Of a DNA stretch of 64,000 bases, positions 34,079-42,592 are shown piece after piece (positions within the stretch are counted from its first letter, which is position 1; each line of letters begins with the position of its first letter). Origin of the DNA: Prevotella sp. oral taxon 475. GTDB lineage: Bacteria; Bacteroidota; Bacteroidia; Bacteroidales; Bacteroidaceae. The stretch covers positions 908,001 through 972,000 of the forward strand of contig NZ_CP072334.1 of NCBI RefSeq assembly GCF_018127805.1, read 5' to 3'. The position numbers were made by a program, and so were the translations under genes. The notes beneath the pieces were generated by a model. That model was not told the DNA's origin. It did not search any database and worked only from the letters and a program-made list of their open reading frames with translations.

Positions 34079-34114
34079 ACCTAAAACTGGCCGATAGCGA
34101 ATCGGTGGAAAAAG

Positions 34115-34160
34115 AAATCCGCTGCTTGAAGGGAGATAAGAACCTTCAAGCAGCGGATTT
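34115..34160. terminator. bidirectional terminator between the MCE gene and tsaE
   Basis: An 18-bp perfect stem (34115-34132 with 34143-34160, starting AAATCCGCTGCTTGAAGG) carries A-rich and T-rich flanks. It separates two convergent transcripts. Confidence 0.85.
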
Positions 34161-34219
34161 TCTTTATGTTCAGAGTGGGATGACGGTGTGGGGAAGTTGC
34201 CCAACTATTTCTGCGTAGC

Positions 34220-34633
34220 TCAGAACTCGATGCGCCGACTGCCGTCTTCTTCTTTGCGGATGCTCACCTTGATGGCATCGGAAGGGAGGATTTCCTCGAT
34301 GAGTTCGGGCCACTCCAGGAAGCAAAGCGAGCCGCTGTAGAAATAATCTTCGTAGCCCATGTCGTAGACTTCTTCAAGGCGTTTGATGCGATAGAAGTCG
34401 AAGTGGAAGATAGGGGCAGTGTCTTGTGCGGTGTGATATTCGTTGACGATGGCGAAAGTGGGCGAGGTGATGATGTCTTCTACGCCGAGTTCTTGGCAAA
34501 GGGCTTTGATAAAGGTGGTTTTCCCGGAACCCATTTCGCCGTAAAAGGCGAACACTTTGCCCGCTCCTTTGTGGGCAACGAACTGCCGGGCGGCGTCTTT
34601 GATGTCTGCGAGGGAATGAATGATGATTTGCAT
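34220..34633 (-). CDS. tsaE: tRNA threonylcarbamoyladenosine biosynthesis ATPase TsaE
   Basis: TsaE is the ATPase partner of TsaB/TsaD in making t6A37 on tRNAs that read ANN codons. The 137-residue protein has the Walker A motif GEMGSGKTT at residues 32-40, SPTFAIVNEY, the FHFDFYRIKRLEEVYDMGYEDYF region and LCFLEWPELIEE, all typical. I chose the ATG at 34633 (MQIIIHSLADIKDAA) for normal family length. It lies 55 bp after porX on the same strand, an arrangement that I believe recurs in this phylum. Confidence 0.92.
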   Translation of the reverse strand: MQIIIHSLADIKDAARQFVAHKGAGKVFAFYGEMGSGKTTFIKALCQELGVEDIITSPTFAIVNEYHTAQDTAPIFHFDFYRIKRLEEVYDMGYEDYFYSGSLCFLEWPELIEEILPSDAIKVSIRKEEDGSRRIEF

Positions 34634-34688
34634 GATGGATAAATGATAAAAGAAAATAGATAATGGGGGATGAGCAAGAGAAGCGTTT

Positions 34689-36248
34689 TTACTTTCGAGG
34701 ATGGAGCGCGACGAGGGGCACGAGCATTTCTTCCATACTGATGCCTCCGTGTTGGAAGGTGTCTTTGTAGTAGGAGACGTAATAGTTGTAATTGTTGGGA
34801 TAGGCAAAGAAGTTGCTGCCGGTGGCAAAGACGTAAGAGGTGCTGATGTTGGGCGCGGGCAATTGCACGCGGCGAGGGTCTTTGACGGTGAAGATTTCTT
34901 TGGAATTGCAATTGAGATTGCGCCCGAGTTTGTAGCGCAGATTGGTGTTGGTATTGCGGTCGCCTACGATTTTGATGGGTTTGTTGCAGCGAATGGAACC
35001 GTGGTCGGTGGTGAGCAGAACGGTGTAGGAGCTTTGCGAAAGTCGGCGGAAGAGTTGTGCCAGAGCCGAATGACGGAACCAACTGAGCGTGATGGAGCGA
35101 TAGGCAGATTCGTCGGCGGCGAGTTCGCGCACCATCCGCGACTCGGTGCGAGCGTGCGAGAGCATGTCGATGAAGTTGAAGACGACGACGTTGAGCGGAT
35201 TCTCGCTGAGTTGGTCGAATCGTTCGAGGAGTCGCTCGGCATCGACGGTGTTGTTTACCTTGGTATAACTAAAGTCGTCGTGTCGTCGATAGCGTGCAAT
35301 CTGAGTCCCGATGAGTTCTTCTTCGTTGAGGTTTTTGCCCTCGTCTTCGTCCTCATCCACCCATAAGAGGGGGAACATCTTGGCTATCTGCTCGGGCATG
35401 AGTCCGGAGAAGATGGCATTGCGGGCATATTGCGTGGCGGTGGGTAGGATAGCGGTGTAGAGTTGCTCGTCGATGTCGAAGAGTTCGCCGATTTCGCTCT
35501 CGAGCATTTTCCACTGGTCGTAGCGGAAATTGTCGAGCACGACGAGGAAGATGTTCTCGCCACGGTCGATTCGTGGGAAGATCTGCGTTTTGAAAAGGTC
35601 GGGGCTCATCACGGGACGGTTCGTCGCGCCCGATTTTTGGGGCGAGGTCCAAGTCTCGTAGTTCTGCTTGACGAACTTGGCAAAGGCATTGTTGGCTTCT
35701 TCTTTCTGGACTGAAAGGATGTCGGCCATGTTGCTGCCGGCTCCGGCAAGTTCGAGTTCCCAGTGCACCAATCGGCGATACAGGCGGTACCAATCCTCCA
35801 TCGTTCGGCTTTCTTCCGTCTGCCGGGCGATGTCTTGAAAGCTTTGTTGATAGCTGGTTTGTGCCACTTCGGCTATGATTTCGCGACGATGGATGTTTTT
35901 TTTGAGGGTGAGCAGAATCTGACTCGGGTTGACGGGCTTGATGAGGTAATCAGCTATTTTCGAGCCGATGGCCTGCTCCATGATGTTTTCTTCCTCGCTT
36001 TTGGTGCACATCACCACGGGTGTGGTGGGTTGGATTTCTTTGATGCGCTGGAGGGTTTCCAGGCCTGAGAGGCCGGGCATCATCTCGTCGAGCAGGATGA
36101 GGTCGAAGGTGCGTTGCTGGCATAGTTCGATGGCATCAGCACCGTTATTGACGGTGACGAGTTGATAGCCTTTTTTTTCGAGAAAGAGAATGTGGGCTGT
36201 GAGGAGTTCCATCTCGTCGTCGACCCAGAGCAGAAGTCCGTTGTTCAT
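34689..36248 (-). CDS. porX: PorX-type response regulator with PglZ/alkaline-phosphatase domain (T9SS regulator)
   Basis: PorX is the response regulator of the PorX/PorY system that controls type IX secretion in Porphyromonas. This 519-residue protein matches its length and layout. The receiver domain (1-120) has WVDDE at 8-12, the phospho-acceptor Asp54 in LILLDEMMPG, and the lysine in DYLIKPVNP. A helical bundle follows, then a C-terminal PglZ/alkaline-phosphatase-superfamily domain. Metal-site motifs there are VVLDNFRYDQW and LLTTDHGSIRCNKP. No sensor kinase (PorY) gene is adjacent, as in other Bacteroidota where the pair is unlinked. The next minus-strand gene upstream encodes a PorW/SprE-like T9SS protein, which strengthens the call. 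Confidence 0.92.
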   Translation of the reverse strand: MNNGLLLWVDDEMELLTAHILFLEKKGYQLVTVNNGADAIELCQQRTFDLILLDEMMPGLSGLETLQRIKEIQPTTPVVMCTKSEEENIMEQAIGSKIADYLIKPVNPSQILLTLKKNIHRREIIAEVAQTSYQQSFQDIARQTEESRTMEDWYRLYRRLVHWELELAGAGSNMADILSVQKEEANNAFAKFVKQNYETWTSPQKSGATNRPVMSPDLFKTQIFPRIDRGENIFLVVLDNFRYDQWKMLESEIGELFDIDEQLYTAILPTATQYARNAIFSGLMPEQIAKMFPLLWVDEDEDEGKNLNEEELIGTQIARYRRHDDFSYTKVNNTVDAERLLERFDQLSENPLNVVVFNFIDMLSHARTESRMVRELAADESAYRSITLSWFRHSALAQLFRRLSQSSYTVLLTTDHGSIRCNKPIKIVGDRNTNTNLRYKLGRNLNCNSKEIFTVKDPRRVQLPAPNISTSYVFATGSNFFAYPNNYNYYVSYYKDTFQHGGISMEEMLVPLVALHPRK

Positions 36249-36369
36249 CGTTTGTATCTCTTTTTTGTTGTTGATTACAGGAAAATGCTTTCGGCAGGTG
36301 CCGAAGCCTTCTTTTTCTTATTTTTGAGTCATCCGAGACCTCGGAAGCCTAATGATCAATTGCTGATGT

Positions 36370-39273
36370 TCAAAATCCCTCCACGTCGTAATATTCGTCA
36401 TCGTCTTCCGATTCTTGTTTGGAGGTATCTTTCTTCTTTTCCTCGGCTGCGGGAGGTGAAAGTTCCTGGGGGGTGACGATTTCGGTGGGCTCGGATAGCA
36501 GGGGAAGCGTGCTCACTTTGAGGGGCAGGAAGTGGAGGGTGTAGAAACGGTCGTAGTCGTCGTAGCTGAGGTGGCGACCGAGCAAGGATAGGTTGAACTC
36601 GCTGATGATGAGGGTGCGACCGGCAGTGGCAAGCTGCATAATGGCAGTCTGTCGGTGCAACTCGCGGGCGTATTGCAGAGCCTCGTCGTAGTTGCGGAAT
36701 CCGCTCACCCGCATCTGTCGGAGAGGACCGACGGTTTCGAGGGCGATGTCGAAGTTGCGCACCAGGTAATGGGTGAAGTTGTAACGGGCCAGGAGGAAGA
36801 GCAACTGGTATTCGTTGAACGAATCGGGTGGGTAGGCGATGAGGAAGACGAAGGGGGAGATGCGGTCGGCAGAGAAATGGCGTGCGGCAGTACTGTCGAC
36901 CGTGGCGGTGGCCAGGGTTCGGCGTTGCCAGATGTTACCCACGTCGAACCGTCCGCCACGTAAGGTTCGACCCGATCGAACGCCATTGATCACCATTCCT
37001 GCCATCGTGCTGAGGCTGCTCTGAGGATATTGCTCGATGAGGGTTTGCAGTTGACTGAGGCACCCGTCGGCATCGCCATCGTTGAGTAGGGATAGCGCGG
37101 AGATGAAGAGAAACTTGTCGCGATTGGCTCCCTGTCGGAATGTCGTGGAGGAAAGCTGCGTGTTGCTTTTCACCTCGGCGTATCGACCGGCTCGAAAGGC
37201 TTCGTAGGTAGCGGCGTAGAGCGAATCTTCGAGCTGCGGACCAGAGCGGGCCAGAAGCGTATAGTTGGGGTTGGTGAGGAGTTCGGCCCACTCGCTCTGG
37301 GGGAATTCTTTCTTCAGTCGGTCGATATAACCGCTGGCCGTCTCGGGTCGACCCATGCGCGAGTAGAGTAAGAAGAGGTGATAGTAGACGTCGGCCATGT
37401 GGGAGAACTGCGGGAAGTGGTCGGACAGTCGACGCAGGGCCTTCTCGGCCAGAGGCAAATGGTCGAGCTGGTCTTTGAAGAGTATGCCCGAGTGGTAGAG
37501 TCCATCGGTGAGCAGCTCGTTGCTGGCCTGCATCTGCTCGGGTGTGAAGGGAATCTGCGAGAGATAATATTCGTGTTGATGCGGATCGTTGCCCTCTGTC
37601 TGCATTGCCTTTTTGAGTGAATCGCGGCGCGAATCAGCTTCGAAGATCGAGTCGCGTTGGGCCTGTGAGAGTTCGTTGGGCAGCGGATCGAGAGAGACGA
37701 CGGTGGGGTTGATGCGCTGCCAGTTGTCGATATTCTCGCGTTTGCCCCATTGTCGCTCGAAAGCCACTTTTCCCTGGCTCACAGCTTGCGGATTATAAAA
37801 ATACCAAAGATTGGCTTCCTTGCTCTGTCGAGGGGCAGGCAAGGAAGGTATCGAGGAGGCAGTTCTGCCGTTTCGGGCAAGCGTCTGTTGTGCGTTGGTC
37901 TCGGCTTGCGCATCGCGTTCTTCCTTTTCTTTCTTCTTCAAGGCGGCAATCACGCGATCGATGGCCGCATTGCGGTCTTTCTCGGGCAGGCGTGCCAGCA
38001 GTTGAAGCGAGTCTTGCAAGTGCACGGCTTCAAGATGAGGAACCAACTCGTCGAGCATTTTCGAGCGGCGAGAGAGCTGTTCGTAGTCAGCGCGGTCTTT
38101 GTCCAGCAAGCCCAAAGCCTCGTTATAACACCGGCGTGCATCGCCGAAAAGCTCTTTGTTCCAATAGAGATTCCCCAGCCGCAACAGCAGAACGCCTTTT
38201 TCGATGCCGCTGCGTGTGGCTTTTTGGTTGCCGTTTTCATAAGCGCGGATGGCGTTGATGGTGTCGCGCTGAGCCAGATAGATGTTGCCGATGGCGTAGA
38301 AAACCTGATCGAGATAGTCCTTGTTGTTGTCCGATAGGGCCATCCGTTTGAGTCGACCGATCATCTTTCGCCCCTGTCCCTGCGCCGCAACCTCGGTCAT
38401 CGCAATGCGTGCGTTGAAGTCGAGCTCGTAAGACGCATGCAGCGAGGCCGCCTTCCTGAAAGCTCGGTAGGCCTCTTTGGCATGGCCTAAGATTGCCTGC
38501 AACTGTCCCATCAAAAACCATTCGCGGGCCCGTTGCTTGCGGCGCATCTCGTGCCGAATCACTTTTTGCAGATAAGGAATGGCCTTGGCATACTCGTTTG
38601 TGTGGATGTAGTAATCGGCATAGGTGTAATCCCATTCTTTTACGGCCCGCCAGTCTATCGAGTCGCGTTGCATGTTGCGAATCACATCCTCGGCATCATA
38701 CATCCATCCTTGCTCGATATACGTCTTGGCCAGCCAAGCCCGAGCCTTGGCATAGATAGGAGCTTGGGTGCGATAGAGCCTGCTCATATAAGCAAAAGTA
38801 GCCGCAGCCTGTTCGAAGTCGGCCTTGTGAAACTGCGATCGACCCATCAATAGCCACGCCTTCCATAGAAACGGATTGTATTCGCGACGATTGAGCCACT
38901 CGATGTCTTGCTCCGTCTTTCGGCGTTTCTTGTTCCAGGTGGGTCGTCGCTTAATGCTGTGCAGCTGAATGGCCTTCTCGCACTTGGCAATGGCCCGATC
39001 GAAGTTGCTCTTTCCCAACTCTCGACTGTTCTTGTTGGCTACGGTGTAAAGCGGAATCAGTTCGGTGAAGTTATCCCGGTTGCCCGATTCCTTTTCCAAC
39101 GATCCGTCTACGTAGGCCGTGCTCCCATTGTAATACACGTTATAACGGGTGTTGAAAGCCTGCCACCAACGACTGCGCGCGGTGTTCTTTCCCGCTGAAC
39201 AACTCGTTGCCAGAAGAATCGTCGCCACAACGATGGGCGTGAGCGAGACGTATGTAAACTTATTTGGTTTCAA
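36370..39273 (-). CDS. PorW/SprE-like TPR lipoprotein of type IX secretion
   Basis: PorW (SprE) is an outer-membrane lipoprotein that links parts of the T9SS motor and translocon. This 967-residue protein has a lipoprotein signal ending LLATSC (Cys25) and the family signature WWQAFNTRYNVYYNGSTAYVDG just after it. A long series of TPR-like helical repeats follows (for example ARAWLAKTYIEQGWMYDAEDVI and EWFLMGQLQAILGHAKEAYRAF), with a charged middle and C-terminal part. It ends in an acidic tail (ESEDDDEYYDVEGF). It starts inside the last codons of the upstream ABC permease gene (14-bp overlap), so translation is coupled. PorX lies 121 bp downstream. Confidence 0.83.
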   Translation of the reverse strand: MKPNKFTYVSLTPIVVATILLATSCSAGKNTARSRWWQAFNTRYNVYYNGSTAYVDGSLEKESGNRDNFTELIPLYTVANKNSRELGKSNFDRAIAKCEKAIQLHSIKRRPTWNKKRRKTEQDIEWLNRREYNPFLWKAWLLMGRSQFHKADFEQAAATFAYMSRLYRTQAPIYAKARAWLAKTYIEQGWMYDAEDVIRNMQRDSIDWRAVKEWDYTYADYYIHTNEYAKAIPYLQKVIRHEMRRKQRAREWFLMGQLQAILGHAKEAYRAFRKAASLHASYELDFNARIAMTEVAAQGQGRKMIGRLKRMALSDNNKDYLDQVFYAIGNIYLAQRDTINAIRAYENGNQKATRSGIEKGVLLLRLGNLYWNKELFGDARRCYNEALGLLDKDRADYEQLSRRSKMLDELVPHLEAVHLQDSLQLLARLPEKDRNAAIDRVIAALKKKEKEERDAQAETNAQQTLARNGRTASSIPSLPAPRQSKEANLWYFYNPQAVSQGKVAFERQWGKRENIDNWQRINPTVVSLDPLPNELSQAQRDSIFEADSRRDSLKKAMQTEGNDPHQHEYYLSQIPFTPEQMQASNELLTDGLYHSGILFKDQLDHLPLAEKALRRLSDHFPQFSHMADVYYHLFLLYSRMGRPETASGYIDRLKKEFPQSEWAELLTNPNYTLLARSGPQLEDSLYAATYEAFRAGRYAEVKSNTQLSSTTFRQGANRDKFLFISALSLLNDGDADGCLSQLQTLIEQYPQSSLSTMAGMVINGVRSGRTLRGGRFDVGNIWQRRTLATATVDSTAARHFSADRISPFVFLIAYPPDSFNEYQLLFLLARYNFTHYLVRNFDIALETVGPLRQMRVSGFRNYDEALQYARELHRQTAIMQLATAGRTLIISEFNLSLLGRHLSYDDYDRFYTLHFLPLKVSTLPLLSEPTEIVTPQELSPPAAEEKKKDTSKQESEDDDEYYDVEGF

Positions 39274-40087
39274 TCTTTCTTTTCGATTGGTTGTGAAGAA
39301 CTCTACCCACTTTCGCCACCAGGTAGACGAGGATGCTAACGAAGATGATCGACGCGCCGGAAGGTACGTTGAGACTGTAGGAAAGCGATAAACCCAGCAG
39401 ACAATCTACCCAACCGATGACTATACTCCAGGCGATGATGCGCTTGAAATCGTGGGTGAGTGTGTTGGCGGTCATCTGCGGGATGGTGAGCAGACTGATG
39501 CTCAACACGATGCCCACCATTCGCAGTGTTGCTACGATGGTCATAGCGATAAGAGCCATCATGAGATATTCGATAAAATCTACGGGTAAGCGTTGCGAGC
39601 GGGCGAAGTTGGCATCGAATGCCACGCTGAGGATGGTGCGATAGAGCAGCACAAACACCACGGCAACCAGTACAACGAGTGTGCCGAGCAACCAAAGGTC
39701 AGTCTCTCCAATAGTGAGGATGCTGCCAAAGAGAAACGATGGCAGGTCGGGCATGAAGCCCGGCGAGAGGAAACAGCAGATGATGCCCAAACTCATGCCG
39801 AAGGTCCAGAATACAGCAATGGCCGAATCTTCTCTCACATCGCCTCGATGCGACATCCATTGCACACCGAACGCGCTGAGAATAGAGAATCCCATGGCCG
39901 AGAGGATAGGGCTGATGCCGAGGACCACACCCAAACCGATGCCTCCGAACGAAGCATGCGTGATGCCGCCGCTGATGAACACCAGTCGGCGAGTCACGAT
40001 ATAGGTACCGATCAACCCGCAAAGGATGCTGGCAAGAAACGAACCCAACAGGGCGTTTTGGAAAAAAGTGTATTCTAAAATATTCAT
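39260..40087 (-). CDS. metal ABC transporter permease (ZnuB/MntB, ABC-3 family)
   Basis: A 275-residue inner-membrane permease of the family that imports zinc or manganese (or iron). It has about eight hydrophobic segments and the ABC-3 pattern: EYTFFQNALLGSFLASILCGLIGTYIVTRRLVFISGGITHASFGGIGLG at the start, ADAxFA-like FDANFARSQRLPVDF, and VGIVLSISLLTIPQMTANTL. The ATPase and substrate-binding genes that normally accompany it are not adjacent, so it must work with partners encoded elsewhere. Its stop overlaps the start of the PorW-like gene, and the small membrane protein gene lies 17 bp upstream. Confidence 0.9.
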   Translation of the reverse strand: MNILEYTFFQNALLGSFLASILCGLIGTYIVTRRLVFISGGITHASFGGIGLGVVLGISPILSAMGFSILSAFGVQWMSHRGDVREDSAIAVFWTFGMSLGIICCFLSPGFMPDLPSFLFGSILTIGETDLWLLGTLVVLVAVVFVLLYRTILSVAFDANFARSQRLPVDFIEYLMMALIAMTIVATLRMVGIVLSISLLTIPQMTANTLTHDFKRIIAWSIVIGWVDCLLGLSLSYSLNVPSGASIIFVSILVYLVAKVGRVLHNQSKRKIETK

Positions 40088-40104
40088 CTTGTGCAGTGCC
40101 TTTC

Positions 40105-40497
40105 TTATTCTTTCATCATCATAATGACTTCATCTTTAAGCTGATTGGGCAGATTGATCTGCCGAAGAATCAGACTTCGGTTCCAGCCCTTCACCTCTTC
40201 GGGCTTCATCGTGTAGAGAACATCGGCAAACTCTTCCGCTTCGCTGTCGGTATATCCGTCCGAGGGTCGTCCACGGTATTGGTCCAGCTCCTCGTCGTCG
40301 TAATATTCAATGGCCTTCACGGCCGCTTCGAGCATGCACTCTTGTTCGCAACGCTCGTCTTCGCCGTTACAGGTGGCACACGAAGCCGCATCGGCCTGCA
40401 CCACCTCGGGCTCGTTATTCTCCGTTTTACGGGATAACATCCCCAAGAGGGCAGCCAACAATCCGAGTGCCACAAGGGCCAGCAGGAGGATGTGCAT
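40105..40497 (-). CDS. small single-pass membrane protein with a four-cysteine motif
   Basis: A 130-residue protein with one N-terminal membrane helix (HILLLALVALGLLAALLGML) followed by a soluble domain. Near the membrane is a cysteine cluster CATCNGEDERCEQEC (spacing C-x2-C-x5-C-x3-C), which could bind a metal or form disulfides. The rest is acidic and helical (VKAIEYYDDEELDQYRGR, EEFADVLYTMKPEEV). I do not recognise a named family, though the pattern looks like a conserved Bacteroidota protein. It sits 17 bp before the metal permease and 4 bp after aroA, so it is part of the aroA-permease-porW run. A link to metal transport is tempting but unproven. Confidence 0.75.
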   Translation of the reverse strand: MHILLLALVALGLLAALLGMLSRKTENNEPEVVQADAASCATCNGEDERCEQECMLEAAVKAIEYYDDEELDQYRGRPSDGYTDSEAEEFADVLYTMKPEEVKGWNRSLILRQINLPNQLKDEVIMMMKE

Positions 40498-40501
40498 GTC
40501 T

Positions 40502-41749
40502 TTATAGCTCGTTAAGAGTGAAGCCGGCCTGTCGAAGGTCGTCCCAGAAGTGGGGGTACGACTTGCTTACAACGCCAGGATGAGCGATTTTTACCTCCCT
40601 GCCAGTCATTGCCACAGGGGCAAAGGCCAGTGCCATGCGATGGTCTCCGTAGGTTTCGATGGGTGCATCGGAGGGTTCGCACCGTTCACCGTCCCAGGTC
40701 AAGGCACAGCCGTCCACGTCGCGCAGGACATATCCCAGTTTTCTCAATTCGGTTTTCAGAGCCTCGATGCGGTCGGTCTCCTTGATACGCAGACTGGCTA
40801 AGCCTTTGAAGTAGAATGGAATATTCATCATTGTGCAAGTCACCACGAGCGTTTGTGCCAGGTCGGGCGAGTTGATAAAGTCATATTCCAGGCGCGGCAA
40901 CCGTGTGGGCAGCCGTTTCAGCGTCACGCCCCCCGGTTTTCCGTCGGTTCGTTTCTCAAAAACGCTCTTCACACCCAACAGCGAAAAGAGGTGCCGTGCC
41001 ACCGAATCGCCCTGCTTAGAGTTGTCTGTCAGGCCCGTTAGTCTGACGCACGCCTCCGGGTCGCCACTCAACGCCATCATCTCATACCAATAAGAAGCCG
41101 CACTCCAGTCGTTTTCAATCAAATATTCCCGGTCGAGATAGTGTCCAGGTTGAATGCGAATGGTGTCAATGTCCGTCCATTCTGCTTCCGCACCAAACTC
41201 TTTCATCGTCCAAAGCGTCAGATCAATGTAAGGACGAGAGGCGATTTGGCCCGTCATCTTCAATTCCAATCCACCGCGAAGCACAGGCCCGATCATCAAC
41301 AACGCCGAGATAAATTGCGAACTCACCTGTCCGGCTATCTCCAACCTGCCCCCTTCCAGTTCGGTTCCCTCTATGCGTAGAGGAGGGAATCCCTCGGTTT
41401 CCAAGTATTCGATTCGAGCCCCTAAATATCGCAAGGCATCCACCAGAGGTTTAATGGGTCGATGTTTCATGCGCTCGGATCCGGTGAGCGTGTGTGTGCC
41501 AGGCCTGCAACTGAAGTAGGCTGTGAGAAATCTCATCGCCGTTCCGCTGGCTCCGATGTCTACAATGTCGGGCATTGAGCGCAGTGCACGGGTGACAACA
41601 ACCGTATCGTCGCAGTCGGACAGATTGCAAGGCATCGTTGTTCCGCCTGCGAGCGCATGAATAATGAGAGCCCTGTTGCAGATACTCTTCGATGCAGGTA
41701 GCGCAATCCGAGTGTCGAGCTTTAGCGGGGCATTGATGATATATTGCAT
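40502..41749 (-). CDS. aroA: 3-phosphoshikimate 1-carboxyvinyltransferase (EPSP synthase)
   Basis: Catalyses the sixth step of the shikimate pathway, joining PEP and shikimate 3-phosphate. The 415-residue protein starts MQYIINAPLKLDTRIALPASKSICNRALI, with the LPASKS substrate motif. It has GASGTAMRFLTAYFSC and, later, LRIKETDRIEALKTELRKLG and ETYGDHRMALAFAPVA, the classical EPSP synthase signatures. At 415 residues it is slightly shorter than E. coli AroA (427), as is usual in this phylum. The ATG at 41749 was chosen because the promoter box lies within the longer frame. It heads a minus-strand run that includes the small cysteine protein, the metal permease and the PorW-like gene. Confidence 0.94.
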   Translation of the reverse strand: MQYIINAPLKLDTRIALPASKSICNRALIIHALAGGTTMPCNLSDCDDTVVVTRALRSMPDIVDIGASGTAMRFLTAYFSCRPGTHTLTGSERMKHRPIKPLVDALRYLGARIEYLETEGFPPLRIEGTELEGGRLEIAGQVSSQFISALLMIGPVLRGGLELKMTGQIASRPYIDLTLWTMKEFGAEAEWTDIDTIRIQPGHYLDREYLIENDWSAASYWYEMMALSGDPEACVRLTGLTDNSKQGDSVARHLFSLLGVKSVFEKRTDGKPGGVTLKRLPTRLPRLEYDFINSPDLAQTLVVTCTMMNIPFYFKGLASLRIKETDRIEALKTELRKLGYVLRDVDGCALTWDGERCEPSDAPIETYGDHRMALAFAPVAMTGREVKIAHPGVVSKSYPHFWDDLRQAGFTLNEL

Positions 41750-41775
41750 ATATAATAATGTGCGATTAGCTAATG

Positions 41776-41783
41776 CAAAAATA
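41776..41783 (-). promoter_or_regulatory. -7 promoter box of aroA
   Basis: Reads TATTTTTG on the minus strand, 26 bases before the ATG at 41749. Confidence 0.58.
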
Positions 41784-41898
41784 CCAATTAATCTCGGGAT
41801 GCACAAGCCTGCGATGTGAAAGTTTGTTGTGTTCTATCTGCGTTCTCGAAAGTGAGAATAATGCTCTGGAATCTCACGCTTCAAAAAGGAGAAATTCG

Positions 41899-41952
41899 AT
41901 GGAAAACAAAAATACCACCAATGAAGATTCTGCCCCCGAAAACTACCTATAA
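41899..41952 (+). CDS. possible micro-ORF, 17 residues
   Basis: ATG preceded by AAGGAG at 8 bases, encoding a polar peptide (MENKNTTNEDSAPENYL). It is one of four short frames in an 800-bp stretch with no larger gene. Unusual in having a purine-rich Shine-Dalgarno-like word, which is uncommon here. It may be a remnant or chance. Confidence 0.22.
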   Translation: MENKNTTNEDSAPENYL

Positions 41953-41955
41953 AGA

Positions 41956-42021
41956 ATGATGAAGAACGAGAAATATGATGACGAACTACTGAATAATGAT
42001 GAAGATATGACAGATGGATAG
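41956..42021 (+). CDS. possible micro-ORF, 21 residues
   Basis: Starts 3 bases after the previous micro-ORF and encodes an acidic peptide (MMKNEKYDDELLNNDEDMTD then G). The tight spacing suggests either coupled peptides or a frame-broken remnant of one small acidic protein. Confidence 0.22.
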   Translation: MMKNEKYDDELLNNDEDMTDG

Positions 42022-42085
42022 GTGAAAAATTGCTAAATCGTAGCAAAAAGGAACAGAAAACGTAACAACCTATCCAACTTTTTCC

Positions 42086-42093
42086 TATCTTTG
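42086..42093 (+). promoter_or_regulatory. -7 promoter box within the micro-ORF region
   Basis: TATCTTTG, a perfect TAnnTTTG match. An ATG (42100) lies 6 bases downstream. It is the only clear promoter that could serve the lipoprotein gene at 42593, giving a leader of nearly 500 bases. Confidence 0.5.
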
Positions 42094-42099
42094 CGATAG

Positions 42100-42228
42100 A
42101 TGAAGGCGGAGAATTGCTCCCCAATTGAGTCTTCATTCAATCTAAACGTGAATGTCTTTGGCAAGATGTTGCAAGCGAATGTCGTACAGGCTTGCCTGCC
42201 AACCGTTCTTTTCCATCTGCCAGATTGA
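42100..42228 (+). CDS. possible micro-ORF, 42 residues
   Basis: Begins 6 bases after a perfect -7 box, so it would be leaderless if that promoter is used. It encodes MKAENCSPIESSFNLNVNVF followed by a cysteine-containing hydrophobic tail. I recognise no family. Confidence 0.25.
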   Translation: MKAENCSPIESSFNLNVNVFGKMLQANVVQACLPTVLFHLPD

Positions 42229-42307
42229 AAAGGATGAAAGTCTCATCATCTGTCATAAATTAATAAGAATCCCAGGAGAGACAAGGGTTCTAAGGAAGGG
42301 TTAAACT

Positions 42308-42418
42308 ATGAAACTGAAGAAAAAATGCTATGGTCAGGAAGACTATGAGCTGGACAACGTCTACAACGAGGAAGACCTCTATGGGAAAACAGTGGATTCT
42401 TCCATTTGGTACACCTAA
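42308..42418 (+). CDS. possible micro-ORF, 36 residues
   Basis: Encodes a basic start (MKLKKKCYGQ) and an acidic, tyrosine-rich body (EDYELDNVYNEEDLYGK) ending SIWYT. A purine-rich stretch (AAGGAAGGG) lies 7 bases upstream. No family recognised. Composition looks non-random for an intergenic frame. Confidence 0.3.
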   Translation: MKLKKKCYGQEDYELDNVYNEEDLYGKTVDSSIWYT

Positions 42419-42592
42419 CGAAAGGTGCACAGAACGCTAATCGAACGTGAGCCAACCCTACTGAAAAATAGGCAGAAAACATCGGTAAGGCTCACTTACA
42501 GAATATTTGGAAAGGGTCTGAAGCAGGCGCATCAAGTGCTGCTTTAGACTTTTTTGTTTCTGATAGAAATCTACCTTCTTAACAAAAACAAT

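Noticed and set aside
41834..42136. 100-codon minus-strand frame
   Set aside because: Low-complexity Ser/Phe-rich reading over the micro-ORF region with no recognisable motif.
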